Below, in pieces: positions 1 to 5,970 of a DNA stretch of 8,501 nt. The DNA is from an uncultured Gammaproteobacteria bacterium (GTDB lineage Bacteria > Pseudomonadota > Gammaproteobacteria > Pseudomonadales > Azotimanducaceae_A). Within the stretch, counting starts at the first letter, position 1, and each line of letters begins with the position of its first letter. The stretch is from assembly GCA_913049565.1 (NCBI GenBank), contig CAJWZG010000119.1, positions 1-8,501 of the forward strand, in the 5' to 3' direction. The notes under the pieces are model-generated. The model saw nothing but the letters and a program-made list of their open reading frames with translations. It ran no database searches and had not been told where the DNA came from. Made by a program: the position numbers and the translations under genes.

Positions 1-82
1 GGTGGCGAAATTGGTAGACGCAGGGGATTCAAAATCCCCCGGTGGAAACACTGTGCCGGTTCGAGTCCGGCCCCGGGTACCA
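1..82 (+). tRNA. tRNA-Leu (anticodon CAA), 5' end cut off by the window
   Basis: The anticodon stem GGGGA (23-27) pairs with TCCCC (35-39) around a seven-base loop whose anticodon CAA is at 30-32; it reads UUG leucine codons. The long variable arm, the T arm with GGTTCGAGTCC (58-68) and the acceptor 3' strand CCCGGGT, discriminator A and encoded CCA (80-82) are all visible. The layout matches E. coli leuX. Only the last two bases of the 5' acceptor strand are inside the window, so about five bases lie upstream. Leucine tRNA genes are classic integration sites for islands, but I found no second copy of its 3' end within the window. Confidence 0.96.
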
Positions 83-208
83 CTTTCACTTTAAAAGTCT
101 TCGCAAGCCCCTGAAATTACTCACGTTGACATGATGCTTAGACGTAGGGCGACGCGGAGGCGACTGCTAACCTTGATGCCAACGGATTCGATTGAAGACA
201 AGCAACCA

Positions 209-511
209 ATGAAAACGTTCGAGAACCTCTGCCAATGTCTTGCTTCAATTCTCGTGCTTGTACTGCTTAACGGTTGCGCTGGCTCCGCTGGCCCTGGGCC
301 TTTGCCAGATCAAAATATTCGCCTGACCCACCAAGGGGCTTCGCCAAGCACCCGATTAAGTGTGCTTCGGTCCGAGGCACGTTGGTACGCTTACGTTTAC
401 TGTCAAAAGCAACACAAAAATATTCGCGTTCTTGCGTTTGAAGATGCCGCGGGGCCCTTTTTCATCGGTAATTTCCCTCAAACTGATATTGTCTTTTCTT
501 GTACGGAGTGA
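209..511 (+). CDS. small predicted lipoprotein of unknown function
   Basis: I do not recognise the family. With the ATG at 209 the 100-residue product begins with a short lipoprotein signal peptide: Lys2, a hydrophobic stretch at about residues 11-20, and the lipobox LNGC with Cys23 as the predicted lipidated residue. Asn at the -2 position is slightly unusual. The mature part has a Gly/Pro-rich linker (AGSAGPGPLP) and then about 65 residues with alternating hydrophobic positions, suggesting a small beta-rich domain, plus two more Cys near the end. The frame stays open upstream to ATG codons at 131 and 176, but those starts would place 26 or 11 extra residues, Arg-rich in the longest form, before the signal. 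The 209 start therefore fits export best, although its ribosome site (GAAGACAAG) is weak. It lies 126 bp after the tRNA and 72 bp before the next exported protein, on the same strand. Confidence 0.68.
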   Translation: MKTFENLCQCLASILVLVLLNGCAGSAGPGPLPDQNIRLTHQGASPSTRLSVLRSEARWYAYVYCQKQHKNIRVLAFEDAAGPFFIGNFPQTDIVFSCTE

Positions 512-583
512 GCGGCGAAAAAACGCTTCCGTCAATTTGAGGGTGTTGTACGCTTGGCACCGTGTCTAAAAAAGAGAGGTTTT

Positions 584-1036
584 ATGAAATTTATATTCGC
601 AGCGCTGTTCTTTTTTGCTTTCAACGCTTCTGCTGCTGCCGCGGACAGTGGTTTTAATCCCAATGAAATTACCTATGTCGTCACAATGAGCGCCAACGAA
701 AAAACGACCTCGCAAATAGATGATTTTTCCGCGCTCTATCATGTGCTCGTCGAGGGCAATGAACCCAGTACTCTAGCGTGGCAATTTTATCGGGGTTCTG
801 ACAAGAAGATTTACCTGATCGAAAGATATGTCGATTCCGACGCAGCGCTGCAGCACGTCATCAATATCTCCGCCGGCGGCATCCAAGAGAAGGAGTTCGG
901 AGATTTCAGCGATCACTTCGTTATTGAGAATATAGCGATACATGGCACCCCGTCCGCCCAGTTAGTCGAAAGTCTTGAGGCTGTTGGATTGCCTCTGGAG
1001 TTTAGATCGACGATCAGCGGTTACAGCAGAAAGTAG
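584..1036 (+). CDS. exported ABM-like (antibiotic biosynthesis monooxygenase fold) protein
   Basis: The 150-residue product starts with a clear Sec signal: MKF, a Phe/Ala-rich core at residues 4-15, and Ala-rich cleavage sites near residues 17-20. The mature part resembles the dimeric alpha-beta barrel (ABM, YgiN-like) fold. A strand ending in LAWQFYRGSDKK leads to YLIERYVDSDAALQHV, the usual ABM pattern of Glu-Arg-Tyr, an acidic residue, then an Ala-rich helix with His. A second strand (DHFVIENIAIHG) and a C-terminal helix follow. ABM domains are typically cytosolic quinol monooxygenases or heme-degrading enzymes, so an exported one is unusual and its activity is unknown. An ATG at 554 is in frame, but 584 has AGAGG (575-579) just upstream and puts the signal at the N-terminus. 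It may be cotranscribed with the lipoprotein 72 bp upstream. It ends 26 bp from the convergent VOC gene. Confidence 0.75.
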   Translation: MKFIFAALFFFAFNASAAAADSGFNPNEITYVVTMSANEKTTSQIDDFSALYHVLVEGNEPSTLAWQFYRGSDKKIYLIERYVDSDAALQHVINISAGGIQEKEFGDFSDHFVIENIAIHGTPSAQLVESLEAVGLPLEFRSTISGYSRK

Positions 1037-1062
1037 GCTTCGCAAAACACCACATCGCGGGT

Positions 1063-1614
1063 TTACCTTCGAGACGGATGAATGATGTTGCTGGAATCCC
1101 TGTTGTTCTTTGGCTGGGCAGGCTGCGGCGCACGCGGCCACCGATCAAGATGAACCTGTAGCAACTCGATCAATGTGCCATCCGGGTCTTTACAGATCGC
1201 AACCTCAGCCATCCGGTCAGTACACACGGAGGGTGGTGCAAGGAATTCGACACCTCGCCGCACTAATTGTTGGTAATCTGCCTGTAAATCCTCAGATACT
1301 AAGCATAGCCGCACCAGCCCAAGGTCTTGATTTTGCAAGGGAAGGTGCGGGTCTTGTGAGGCAAACTCTGTTAGATCTAACTTTGGCAAGCCTTTACCGA
1401 GTTGCATGATGCAAGCTCGACCTTGAACATTCTGCGGCACTGCCAACGCTTGTGCGACGCCTTGAGATACCGTACTTGACTGGGCAGCTTCTAGGCCTAG
1501 GTAAGGAATGTCAGGACGGAACATTTCAAAACCCAATTCCCTATAAAAGACAATTGAGCGATCAAGGTCAGTGACATTGACGTTGATATGGCCCCACCGG
1601 AAACGTTGGCCCAT
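1063..1614 (-). CDS. VOC-superfamily (glyoxalase/bleomycin-resistance fold) protein with an altered metal site
   Basis: The 183-residue product has two VOC half-modules. The N-terminal one opens with WGHINVNVTDLDRSIVFYRE, in which His9 is the first expected metal ligand. LDLTEF (Glu83) supplies the second. The C-terminal module has GLVRLCLVSEDLQADYQQLV followed by KDPDGTLIELLQ, with Glu150 the last ligand. At the position where the family usually has His (G-x-x-H-I-A-F) this protein has Arg102, so the canonical His-Glu-His-Glu set is incomplete. Members of the superfamily include glyoxalase I, methylmalonyl-CoA epimerase, extradiol dioxygenases and metal-free resistance proteins, and the reaction here cannot be assigned. 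A 30-residue Pro/Arg-rich tail follows the domain. The start is an ATG with only a weak purine-rich site upstream. The 232-bp leader contains a perfect inverted repeat. Confidence 0.88.
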   Translation of the reverse strand: MGQRFRWGHINVNVTDLDRSIVFYRELGFEMFRPDIPYLGLEAAQSSTVSQGVAQALAVPQNVQGRACIMQLGKGLPKLDLTEFASQDPHLPLQNQDLGLVRLCLVSEDLQADYQQLVRRGVEFLAPPSVCTDRMAEVAICKDPDGTLIELLQVHLDRWPRAPQPAQPKNNRDSSNIIHPSRR

Positions 1615-1646
1615 TTGCTTGCTCTGACGCGCATAGAAGCTCGAAT

Positions 1647-1669
1647 CTTATGCCAGTGCCCAGCATAAG
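1647..1669. repeat. perfect 7-bp inverted repeat upstream of the VOC gene
   Basis: CTTATGC (1647-1653) and GCATAAG (1663-1669) are perfect inverted copies separated by nine bases. They lie about 33-55 bp before the ATG of the minus-strand VOC gene at 1614. A second, weaker pair follows (CACCT at 1671-1675, AGGTG at 1689-1693). The first pair could be an operator for a dimeric repressor or a hairpin in the mRNA leader. No T-run follows on either strand, so a terminator is unlikely. Confidence 0.5.
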
Positions 1670-1846
1670 GCACCTTAGCTTAGGCCCGAGGTGTAAAGCA
1701 GGCTTGGCACCAACCAATCGCATATTTTAATGTCTATTGCGGAGCTGCCACCACGGCACATCTTCCCTCTGCGCGAGTCGCGCCATATGGTGTGCAAGGT
1801 CTAACTGCCAGTTGCGAACCGTTACTTGCGGGTCAGCGCGAGCGCT

Positions 1847-2566
1847 CTATTCTTCAAGGTCACCGACAATTAACTCAGCATACGACACTTTTTTACCAAC
1901 TGCTTGGCGCATCTCGGCAATGTCATCGCGATTGTCATACAGCTGTTGTTTTCGTTCAGCAATTTGACTGGAATTGTTCAACGCGGTCGCTCTGTTTTCT
2001 TTCGATTTTTTCAACAGATCGACCACAGTTTGCCGATTTTCATCAGCTAAAGTTTCTAATTCGGTAACTGACTTTTCATTTTCAGCAATCAAGTCTGTCA
2101 CTGTCTCTGCGTCTACGATCTGTGGATTCAGCGCTCCGGATATGAGCTCTGAATTTGAGCTCAAATTCTCCTCATTAAACTCCAGCATATCTTGGTTGAG
2201 CTGCATGACTTCTTGGTTGATCGCGATGAGTTGTTGATTCAGATCGATCATTTTTTCATTCAACGCCAGATTCTGCCTGTTCAAATTTGCGGTATGACCA
2301 AGCAGATCCAATTCCGACCGAGCTTTGGCAGCCTCAACGTAACGGGCCTGTTCGTCACCCTCGAAATCGAACACCTCTAATATCGTCGCACGGCTGGCAA
2401 AAATATCGTCCATGTTATGCAAAGCGAGCTGCTGATTCCCCGACATGGCGGCAACATAATTACTGAGCACTAACAATCGGTTCTGCTCTATGTTCGCCCT
2501 TGACTGGGCCAAGAGCGCCTTGTTATCCATGATTTTGGCACCTAGGGCTTCTATTTTTAGCTTCAT
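1847..2566 (-). CDS. asparagine-ladder coiled-coil protein, function unknown
   Basis: The 239-residue product has no signal peptide or membrane segment, so it is probably cytosolic. Almost all of it is heptad-repeat helix. Residues 96-138 carry Asn at exactly seven-residue intervals (96, 103, 110, 117, 124, 131, 138), each usually preceded by Leu/Ile/Phe and followed four residues later by a second hydrophobic residue, as in ALNEKMI-DLNQQLI. A second Asn register occurs at residues 163, 177, 191, 198 and 212 (motif ENRxT or DNRD), and a third near the N-terminus at 15, 29 and 36. A less regular stretch (residues about 40-90) separates the N-terminal part from the ladder. A break at GALNP separates ladder from tail. 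Buried Asn in coiled coils fixes register and partner choice and occurs in trimeric adhesin stalks, but here there is no export signal. I do not recognise the family. The start is set by the ribosome site at 2576-2580. The gene sits between two VOC genes on the same strand. Confidence 0.82.
   Translation of the reverse strand: MKLKIEALGAKIMDNKALLAQSRANIEQNRLLVLSNYVAAMSGNQQLALHNMDDIFASRATILEVFDFEGDEQARYVEAAKARSELDLLGHTANLNRQNLALNEKMIDLNQQLIAINQEVMQLNQDMLEFNEENLSSNSELISGALNPQIVDAETVTDLIAENEKSVTELETLADENRQTVVDLLKKSKENRATALNNSSQIAERKQQLYDNRDDIAEMRQAVGKKVSYAELIVGDLEE
2141..2284 (-). repeat. degenerate 21-bp tandem repeats encoding the Asn heptads
   Basis: The coding DNA for the seven-Asn ladder shows a 21-bp period. 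The clearest pair on the plus strand is CTTGGTTGA at 2191-2199 and again at 2212-2220. Further degenerate copies lie on both sides (GTTGATTCAG from 2233, and TTCATTCAA before 2263). Each unit encodes one heptad with one Asn. The pattern suggests growth by internal tandem duplication followed by divergence. Confidence 0.65.
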
Positions 2567-2575
2567 GAATCGCAA

Positions 2576-2580
2576 CTCCT
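2576..2580 (-). promoter_or_regulatory. ribosome binding site that decides the coiled-coil gene start
   Basis: AGGAG on the minus strand lies nine bases before the ATG at 2564-2566. An in-frame TTG (2573-2575) directly abuts the AGGAG, leaving no spacer, so the longer TTG-initiated form is unlikely and the ATG is chosen. Confidence 0.75.
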
Positions 2581-2727
2581 AACGACAAACAGACCGTCAC
2601 CCTTCCTAACTTATGCTCTTCTCGCTCTCGATACAAAGGGATAGTGACCTAACCTAAACCGCGCTTATCATGACCGGGATTTATCCCGCTGCCTGTGGCG
2701 ACCATGGCAAAAGGCTTTCAAACCCAA

Positions 2728-3147
2728 TCATTGGGCCGCGAACAAGACCTCGGGGTTCACCATGGTTTTCATCTCCAAGATATTGCCATTGGGGTCTTGG
2801 ACGAAGAACGTTTCCTGCTCGAACTGCGTTCCAACGAAACGGCGATATGGCTCGTCAAGATAGTCGAGACTCGACGCCTCGATCCGTTGCTTTAACTGCT
2901 GGAAGTCCTCTTCACTTAGGTGGGCACCAAAGTGAGGCACTGCGACATTACCCATATCCACATCGTGCCGCACTGAAGGCAGTGCTTCAGTGCTTTGGTG
3001 AAGCGTTAACTCGTTACCCCAGAAATCTATGTCGACCCAGCGCCCCTGTTCACGGTTGCCTGATTTACATCCAAGGATATCTACATAAAATTGTTCTGTT
3101 ACAGCCAAATCACCGGCGGGAACAGCGAAGTGAAAGGTCGCACTCAT
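2728..3147 (-). CDS. VOC-family protein, COG3565 type (predicted extradiol-dioxygenase-like)
   Basis: The 139-residue product is a complete two-module VOC protein. It opens with FHFAVPAGDL (His6) and continues through VTEQFYVDILGCKSG, RWVDIDFWGNELTLHQ (His50), VPHFGAHLSEEDF (His72) and FVQDPNGNILEMKTM (Glu125). This order, especially RW-DIDF-G-, VPHFG and DP-GN-LE-K, is what I know from the COG3565 group, annotated as predicted dioxygenases of the extradiol family; His6, His72 and Glu125 are the likely metal ligands. No substrate is established for that group. Unlike the VOC protein at 1063-1614, its metal ligands look intact, and the two proteins are not close relatives. The ATG at 3147 has only a weak site (AAGTGAG) upstream. 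A short inverted repeat, GCGTT/AACGC (3183-3197), sits 36-50 bp before the start. Confidence 0.92.
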   Translation of the reverse strand: MSATFHFAVPAGDLAVTEQFYVDILGCKSGNREQGRWVDIDFWGNELTLHQSTEALPSVRHDVDMGNVAVPHFGAHLSEEDFQQLKQRIEASSLDYLDEPYRRFVGTQFEQETFFVQDPNGNILEMKTMVNPEVLFAAQ

Positions 3148-3293
3148 ATCAGCTCACTTTTTTCTTATCGTTTTATCAACTCGCGTTAGGCCAACGCTAC
3201 TTAAACTCTCGACTTTGCTGGCATTTACTAACCGTCGTATCTGCCGCCATCTTACCAAACTACGGGTCAGCAGGGCGGCTCGTCAAACACACT

Positions 3294-3731
3294 CTACTTC
3301 AACACGTAGGCTTCGACCGTAATCTGGCTTTTCGCTGTATCGAGGATTATCACATCTAAGTTCTGTGAGCCGTCATTGAGTTGAACCACATTGTGCATCG
3401 TGATGATCGCCCCTTCACGGAAGTAATATCCAGCAAACGTACCGAACGCTATGTCGTTGTTAATCACACCCCGCCCTTGGCCTGACACTGTACCACTTGT
3501 GAGATCTGTCATCCGCAAAGTGTAAGTTGTATACACCTTGCCATATGTACCCATATCACCTGTGGCGGTGATTGTGGTCGCGTCATCACCCAAAATCACG
3601 GAGGTTACCTGCAGTACTGCGTCGGCCTGTCTTTTTTCAAGCTTCAAAGCACCTTCATGGTGCCCAGCCGAAACGGCAAGCGGCAGACACAGACTTATAG
3701 CAAGACAGAGGGATCGAATGGACATTTTCAT
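3294..3731 (-). CDS. small exported beta-rich protein of unknown function
   Basis: The 145-residue product has a Sec signal peptide: Lys2 and Arg6, a hydrophobic core at residues 8-20, and a cleavage site after Ala22 (VSA then GHHEG). The mature protein of about 120 residues alternates polar and hydrophobic positions throughout (for example TTITATGDM, YTTYTLRM, GAIITMHNVV, NLDVIILD), suggesting a small beta-barrel of allene-oxide-cyclase or lipocalin shape. That fold guess rests on pattern only. It has no Cys after the signal and no catalytic motif I can name. The Gly-rich turns (SGTVSGQGRGV, FGTFAGYYF) fit a barrel. AGAAAGG lies seven bases before the ATG at 3731, which supports that start over the ATG two codons later. 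It lies 142 bp downstream of the copper amine oxidase and has its own candidate promoter. Confidence 0.8.
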   Translation of the reverse strand: MKMSIRSLCLAISLCLPLAVSAGHHEGALKLEKRQADAVLQVTSVILGDDATTITATGDMGTYGKVYTTYTLRMTDLTSGTVSGQGRGVINNDIAFGTFAGYYFREGAIITMHNVVQLNDGSQNLDVIILDTAKSQITVEAYVLK

Positions 3732-3775
3732 TTTATAACCTTTCTCTTATCGTCAAATTCTTCGGGACCGAACCT

Positions 3776-3803
3776 ATTATCAATAGATTGCACACACAAA
3801 CAA
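3776..3803 (-). promoter_or_regulatory. candidate sigma70 promoter for the exported beta-rich protein
   Basis: On the minus strand, TTGTTT (3798-3803) and GATAAT (3776-3781) are 16 bp apart. The -10 element matches the consensus at five of six bases, and the -35 element is poor. Transcription would start near 3769, giving a leader of about 38 bases. The placement is sensible but rests on eye inspection only. Confidence 0.35.
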
Positions 3804-3873
3804 AGATTGCCTAGAGCCTCACAGTGCTCGCCAGTTCAGTTGCCTGCCAACAAGATCTGCTCTTGACGCAGAC

Positions 3874-5751
3874 CTAAGTATGGCAACTCGACGGCAGATC
3901 CAGCGTTGGGTTGCGATCGAAAAAGCCAACCGGGATGAGATGAAACCCCGTGTACTCAACCGGCATAACCGGCCAATCCTCAGGTCTGGGCACATGGGTT
4001 AACGCCACGGTATGCCACATCACCAGATCGCCTTTCGAAATGTCTCGATTGTGCTGCGTATAGTGCGGTAAACCGCCGCCGCGATGCATCACTGTGTGGG
4101 CACCAGCGGCACTGAATTCTCCCTCAGCGTAAGGGGTTGCCCATAAGTGATGTTTACCAAAGGCGCCGCGCTTGCCCACCACTGAATTTTCTCCCGCTAG
4201 CAAAGACGGCGAAGCCGCAGGCAGCAGCTTGTAGGACACCGGCTTGCCGAGGCCGTTCAATGACTCCGGGTTAACCACCTTCCAATGACGGCTTTGTTCT
4301 GGTGCTATGTTACGCTTCGCAGAAGACTCGTCGGTTAAATGTCTCGACACCGCCTGAAACTGAGTGCCCTCTGGATTCGTCTCGCTCAACGGCAATACTT
4401 CAATCTGATTTTCAAAGAGCGAATTCGGGCCCCCATCCAGATCCCAGTCGAGCCGGAAACAAAATACATGTTGATGGACTGGTGACGCCAGACCTTGCGC
4501 AATCAGCGGCGACTGAGCAGGGTTATGTGTCGCTTCGATGACTGCGCTAACGCCCACGATGCCCGTTAGTTTGATCTCCATTTGCACAGTGCCATCAAGA
4601 TACAGGTACCAGTAGAAGCCGTAGTCGTAGTTGCCAATAGTAAAGATCGAGCTAATGACCAGTCGCCGAGAGCGTCTGACTTCGCTGGTTTGTGTCTCAC
4701 TGTCATAATGTTTCCACTGGATGCCGTAGTCCTCTTCGTGCATGCAGATCGCATTTTCAACCGACTTAACCTTGCCCTCCCAAGTAACTTGGTGAATGTC
4801 AAAGTAGAAAATTTCACCCAAACAATCACAGCCGAGCTTCAGTGAATTGACGAGCATGCCCATGTTGTATTCCGACGCATCGAGCACATGTTTCCAAGAA
4901 TGCATGCTGTCGTTGTCGCCGTAGGGCACGATCATTTCTGACAGCGCTGCTCGGTAGAGCAATGCCCTCCCTTGCAGAGACAACTGATGCAGCACCAAGC
5001 CATGCACTGGATGCATCGATACAGAAAACTCATAACCCTGCCATTTCACCTGATAACCCTCGACTTCAAAGCTGGGGCCCTCTGGCTGAACAATATCTAG
5101 CGGCTTGAGGCCGGATCGGGTGGTCTCTTGATGAGCCGCATCGAAACGCCCGGGATTGGGCGGCATCGGGATTACTCCAGAGTCTTCGACGCAGACAACT
5201 TTTTGGTCGGTGACGTCGACATGGGCAATCAGACCATGAATCGGTCTGGCGTAGCCGTTATCGGTTGCGTCGTCACGCACAAAAGCAATACAGCGCACAG
5301 CGCGGTGGCCCTCAGGAATTTCTGCCACCGGGTATCCACCGGCCGGCCACGGGTCGATCTGAATTCGCTTGAGATCTTCTTCGGTTTTGCAGGCAACCCC
5401 GCGCGCGGCCACGGCCGCCAGCCACTCTTCACTTGACTTGGTGAGCTGCACGGCCATTCCCAGATCCAAATAACCATAGGGCGCTTGCGCATCGGTGGGC
5501 AGCCTCAGCATTTGAGTCACTTTCTTTTCATTCAGATTAACCAGAGCTTCAAATCCGCCGTCTGACGCGCTGTCGGTGCCGAGAAATTTCACTATCCGGT
5601 CAACAGGAAGCCCAGATCGAACATCGGTCTTGGCAGGCTCGCTCAAACCCGATGAGCAAAACACCGCACGCTCATCTGAGTTCTCGCCGCGAAAAATAGA
5701 CACGGCTTCCGCGATTTCAGCTGCGGTCAAAGGCGCAAATGGATTGGTCAT
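3874..5751 (-). CDS. copper-containing primary-amine oxidase (TPQ quinoprotein)
   Basis: This 625-residue enzyme oxidatively deaminates primary amines to aldehydes, releasing ammonia and H2O2. The cofactor motif TIGNYDY (371-377) contains Tyr375, the residue self-processed to topaquinone. Asp291 in LDASEYNMG is the catalytic base, 84 residues before Tyr375, the same spacing as in Arthrobacter globiformis oxidase. Tyr277 in VPYGD matches the conserved Tyr that contacts the quinone. His426 and His428 (HQH) and His586 (ALTHVPRPEDWPVMP) are the copper ligands. Cys310 and Cys336 match the conserved disulfide pair. The C-terminal VGFFDRNPTLDLP is typical of the family. Length fits bacterial enzymes without the extra N-terminal D1 domain. 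There is no signal peptide, so it should be cytosolic, unlike periplasmic E. coli TynA. AGGAA lies seven bases before the ATG. The gene diverges from the PhyH/P450 pair. The preferred amine (aliphatic, tyramine-like or other) cannot be read from sequence. Confidence 0.97.
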   Translation of the reverse strand: MTNPFAPLTAAEIAEAVSIFRGENSDERAVFCSSGLSEPAKTDVRSGLPVDRIVKFLGTDSASDGGFEALVNLNEKKVTQMLRLPTDAQAPYGYLDLGMAVQLTKSSEEWLAAVAARGVACKTEEDLKRIQIDPWPAGGYPVAEIPEGHRAVRCIAFVRDDATDNGYARPIHGLIAHVDVTDQKVVCVEDSGVIPMPPNPGRFDAAHQETTRSGLKPLDIVQPEGPSFEVEGYQVKWQGYEFSVSMHPVHGLVLHQLSLQGRALLYRAALSEMIVPYGDNDSMHSWKHVLDASEYNMGMLVNSLKLGCDCLGEIFYFDIHQVTWEGKVKSVENAICMHEEDYGIQWKHYDSETQTSEVRRSRRLVISSIFTIGNYDYGFYWYLYLDGTVQMEIKLTGIVGVSAVIEATHNPAQSPLIAQGLASPVHQHVFCFRLDWDLDGGPNSLFENQIEVLPLSETNPEGTQFQAVSRHLTDESSAKRNIAPEQSRHWKVVNPESLNGLGKPVSYKLLPAASPSLLAGENSVVGKRGAFGKHHLWATPYAEGEFSAAGAHTVMHRGGGLPHYTQHNRDISKGDLVMWHTVALTHVPRPEDWPVMPVEYTGFHLIPVGFFDRNPTLDLPSSCHT

Positions 5752-5786
5752 AGAGAAATTCCTGTTAAAATCATGGGGTCAGAGTC

Positions 5787-5816
5787 TTGCCAGACGGTCA
5801 ATTGCTAATTTATAAC
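5787..5816 (+). promoter_or_regulatory. candidate sigma70 promoter in the divergent intergenic region
   Basis: TTGCCA (5787-5792) and TATAAC (5811-5816) are 18 bp apart; each matches the consensus at five of six bases. It points toward the PhyH and P450 genes and would give a leader of roughly 147 bases. GTCT/AGAC (5785-5796) forms a short dyad around the -35 element and could be part of an operator. The 219-bp region must also hold the promoter for the amine oxidase, for which I see no convincing -35/-10 pair. Confidence 0.4.
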
Positions 5817-5970
5817 CAACTGATACAGCTTTACCAGCAGCCTGCGAACATCAAATTATCGTGGATGCAACCAAGCAGCGCCTTCTAATCCTGAGCGAAA
5901 AATGTGAAGCAGACGCCGACAAAGTTCCAGACGCTCGATATAAACTCATAAGTAAAGGCGGAGAAGCATT

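Noticed and set aside
56..82. Attachment site: repeat of the tRNA-Leu 3' end elsewhere in the window
   Set aside because: No second copy of the T-arm/acceptor sequence was found by eye in the 8.5 kb, and no integrase is present.
126..148. Consensus -35 hexamer TTGACA upstream of the lipoprotein gene
   Set aside because: No acceptable -10 element lies 16-18 bp downstream (the sequence there is GC-rich), so a promoter is not supported.
2675..2688. Palindrome CGGGATTTATCCCG between the COG3565 VOC gene and the coiled-coil gene as a terminator
   Set aside because: The stem is only five pairs and no T-run follows in the transcribed direction.
2721..2738. Dyad CCCAA/TTGGG over the stop codon of the COG3565 VOC gene as an intrinsic terminator
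   Set aside because: Five-pair stem with a three-base loop and only three T residues after it; too weak to call.
3243..3279. GCCGCC/GGCGGC inverted pair downstream of the exported beta-rich gene
   Set aside because: Separated by 25 bases with no T-run; a six-base match of this composition is expected by chance.
2670..3359. Long plus-strand open frame opposite the COG3565 VOC gene
   Set aside because: It is antisense to a VOC gene with clear catalytic motifs, has no ribosome site and shows an Arg/Ser/Leu-rich composition typical of shadow frames.
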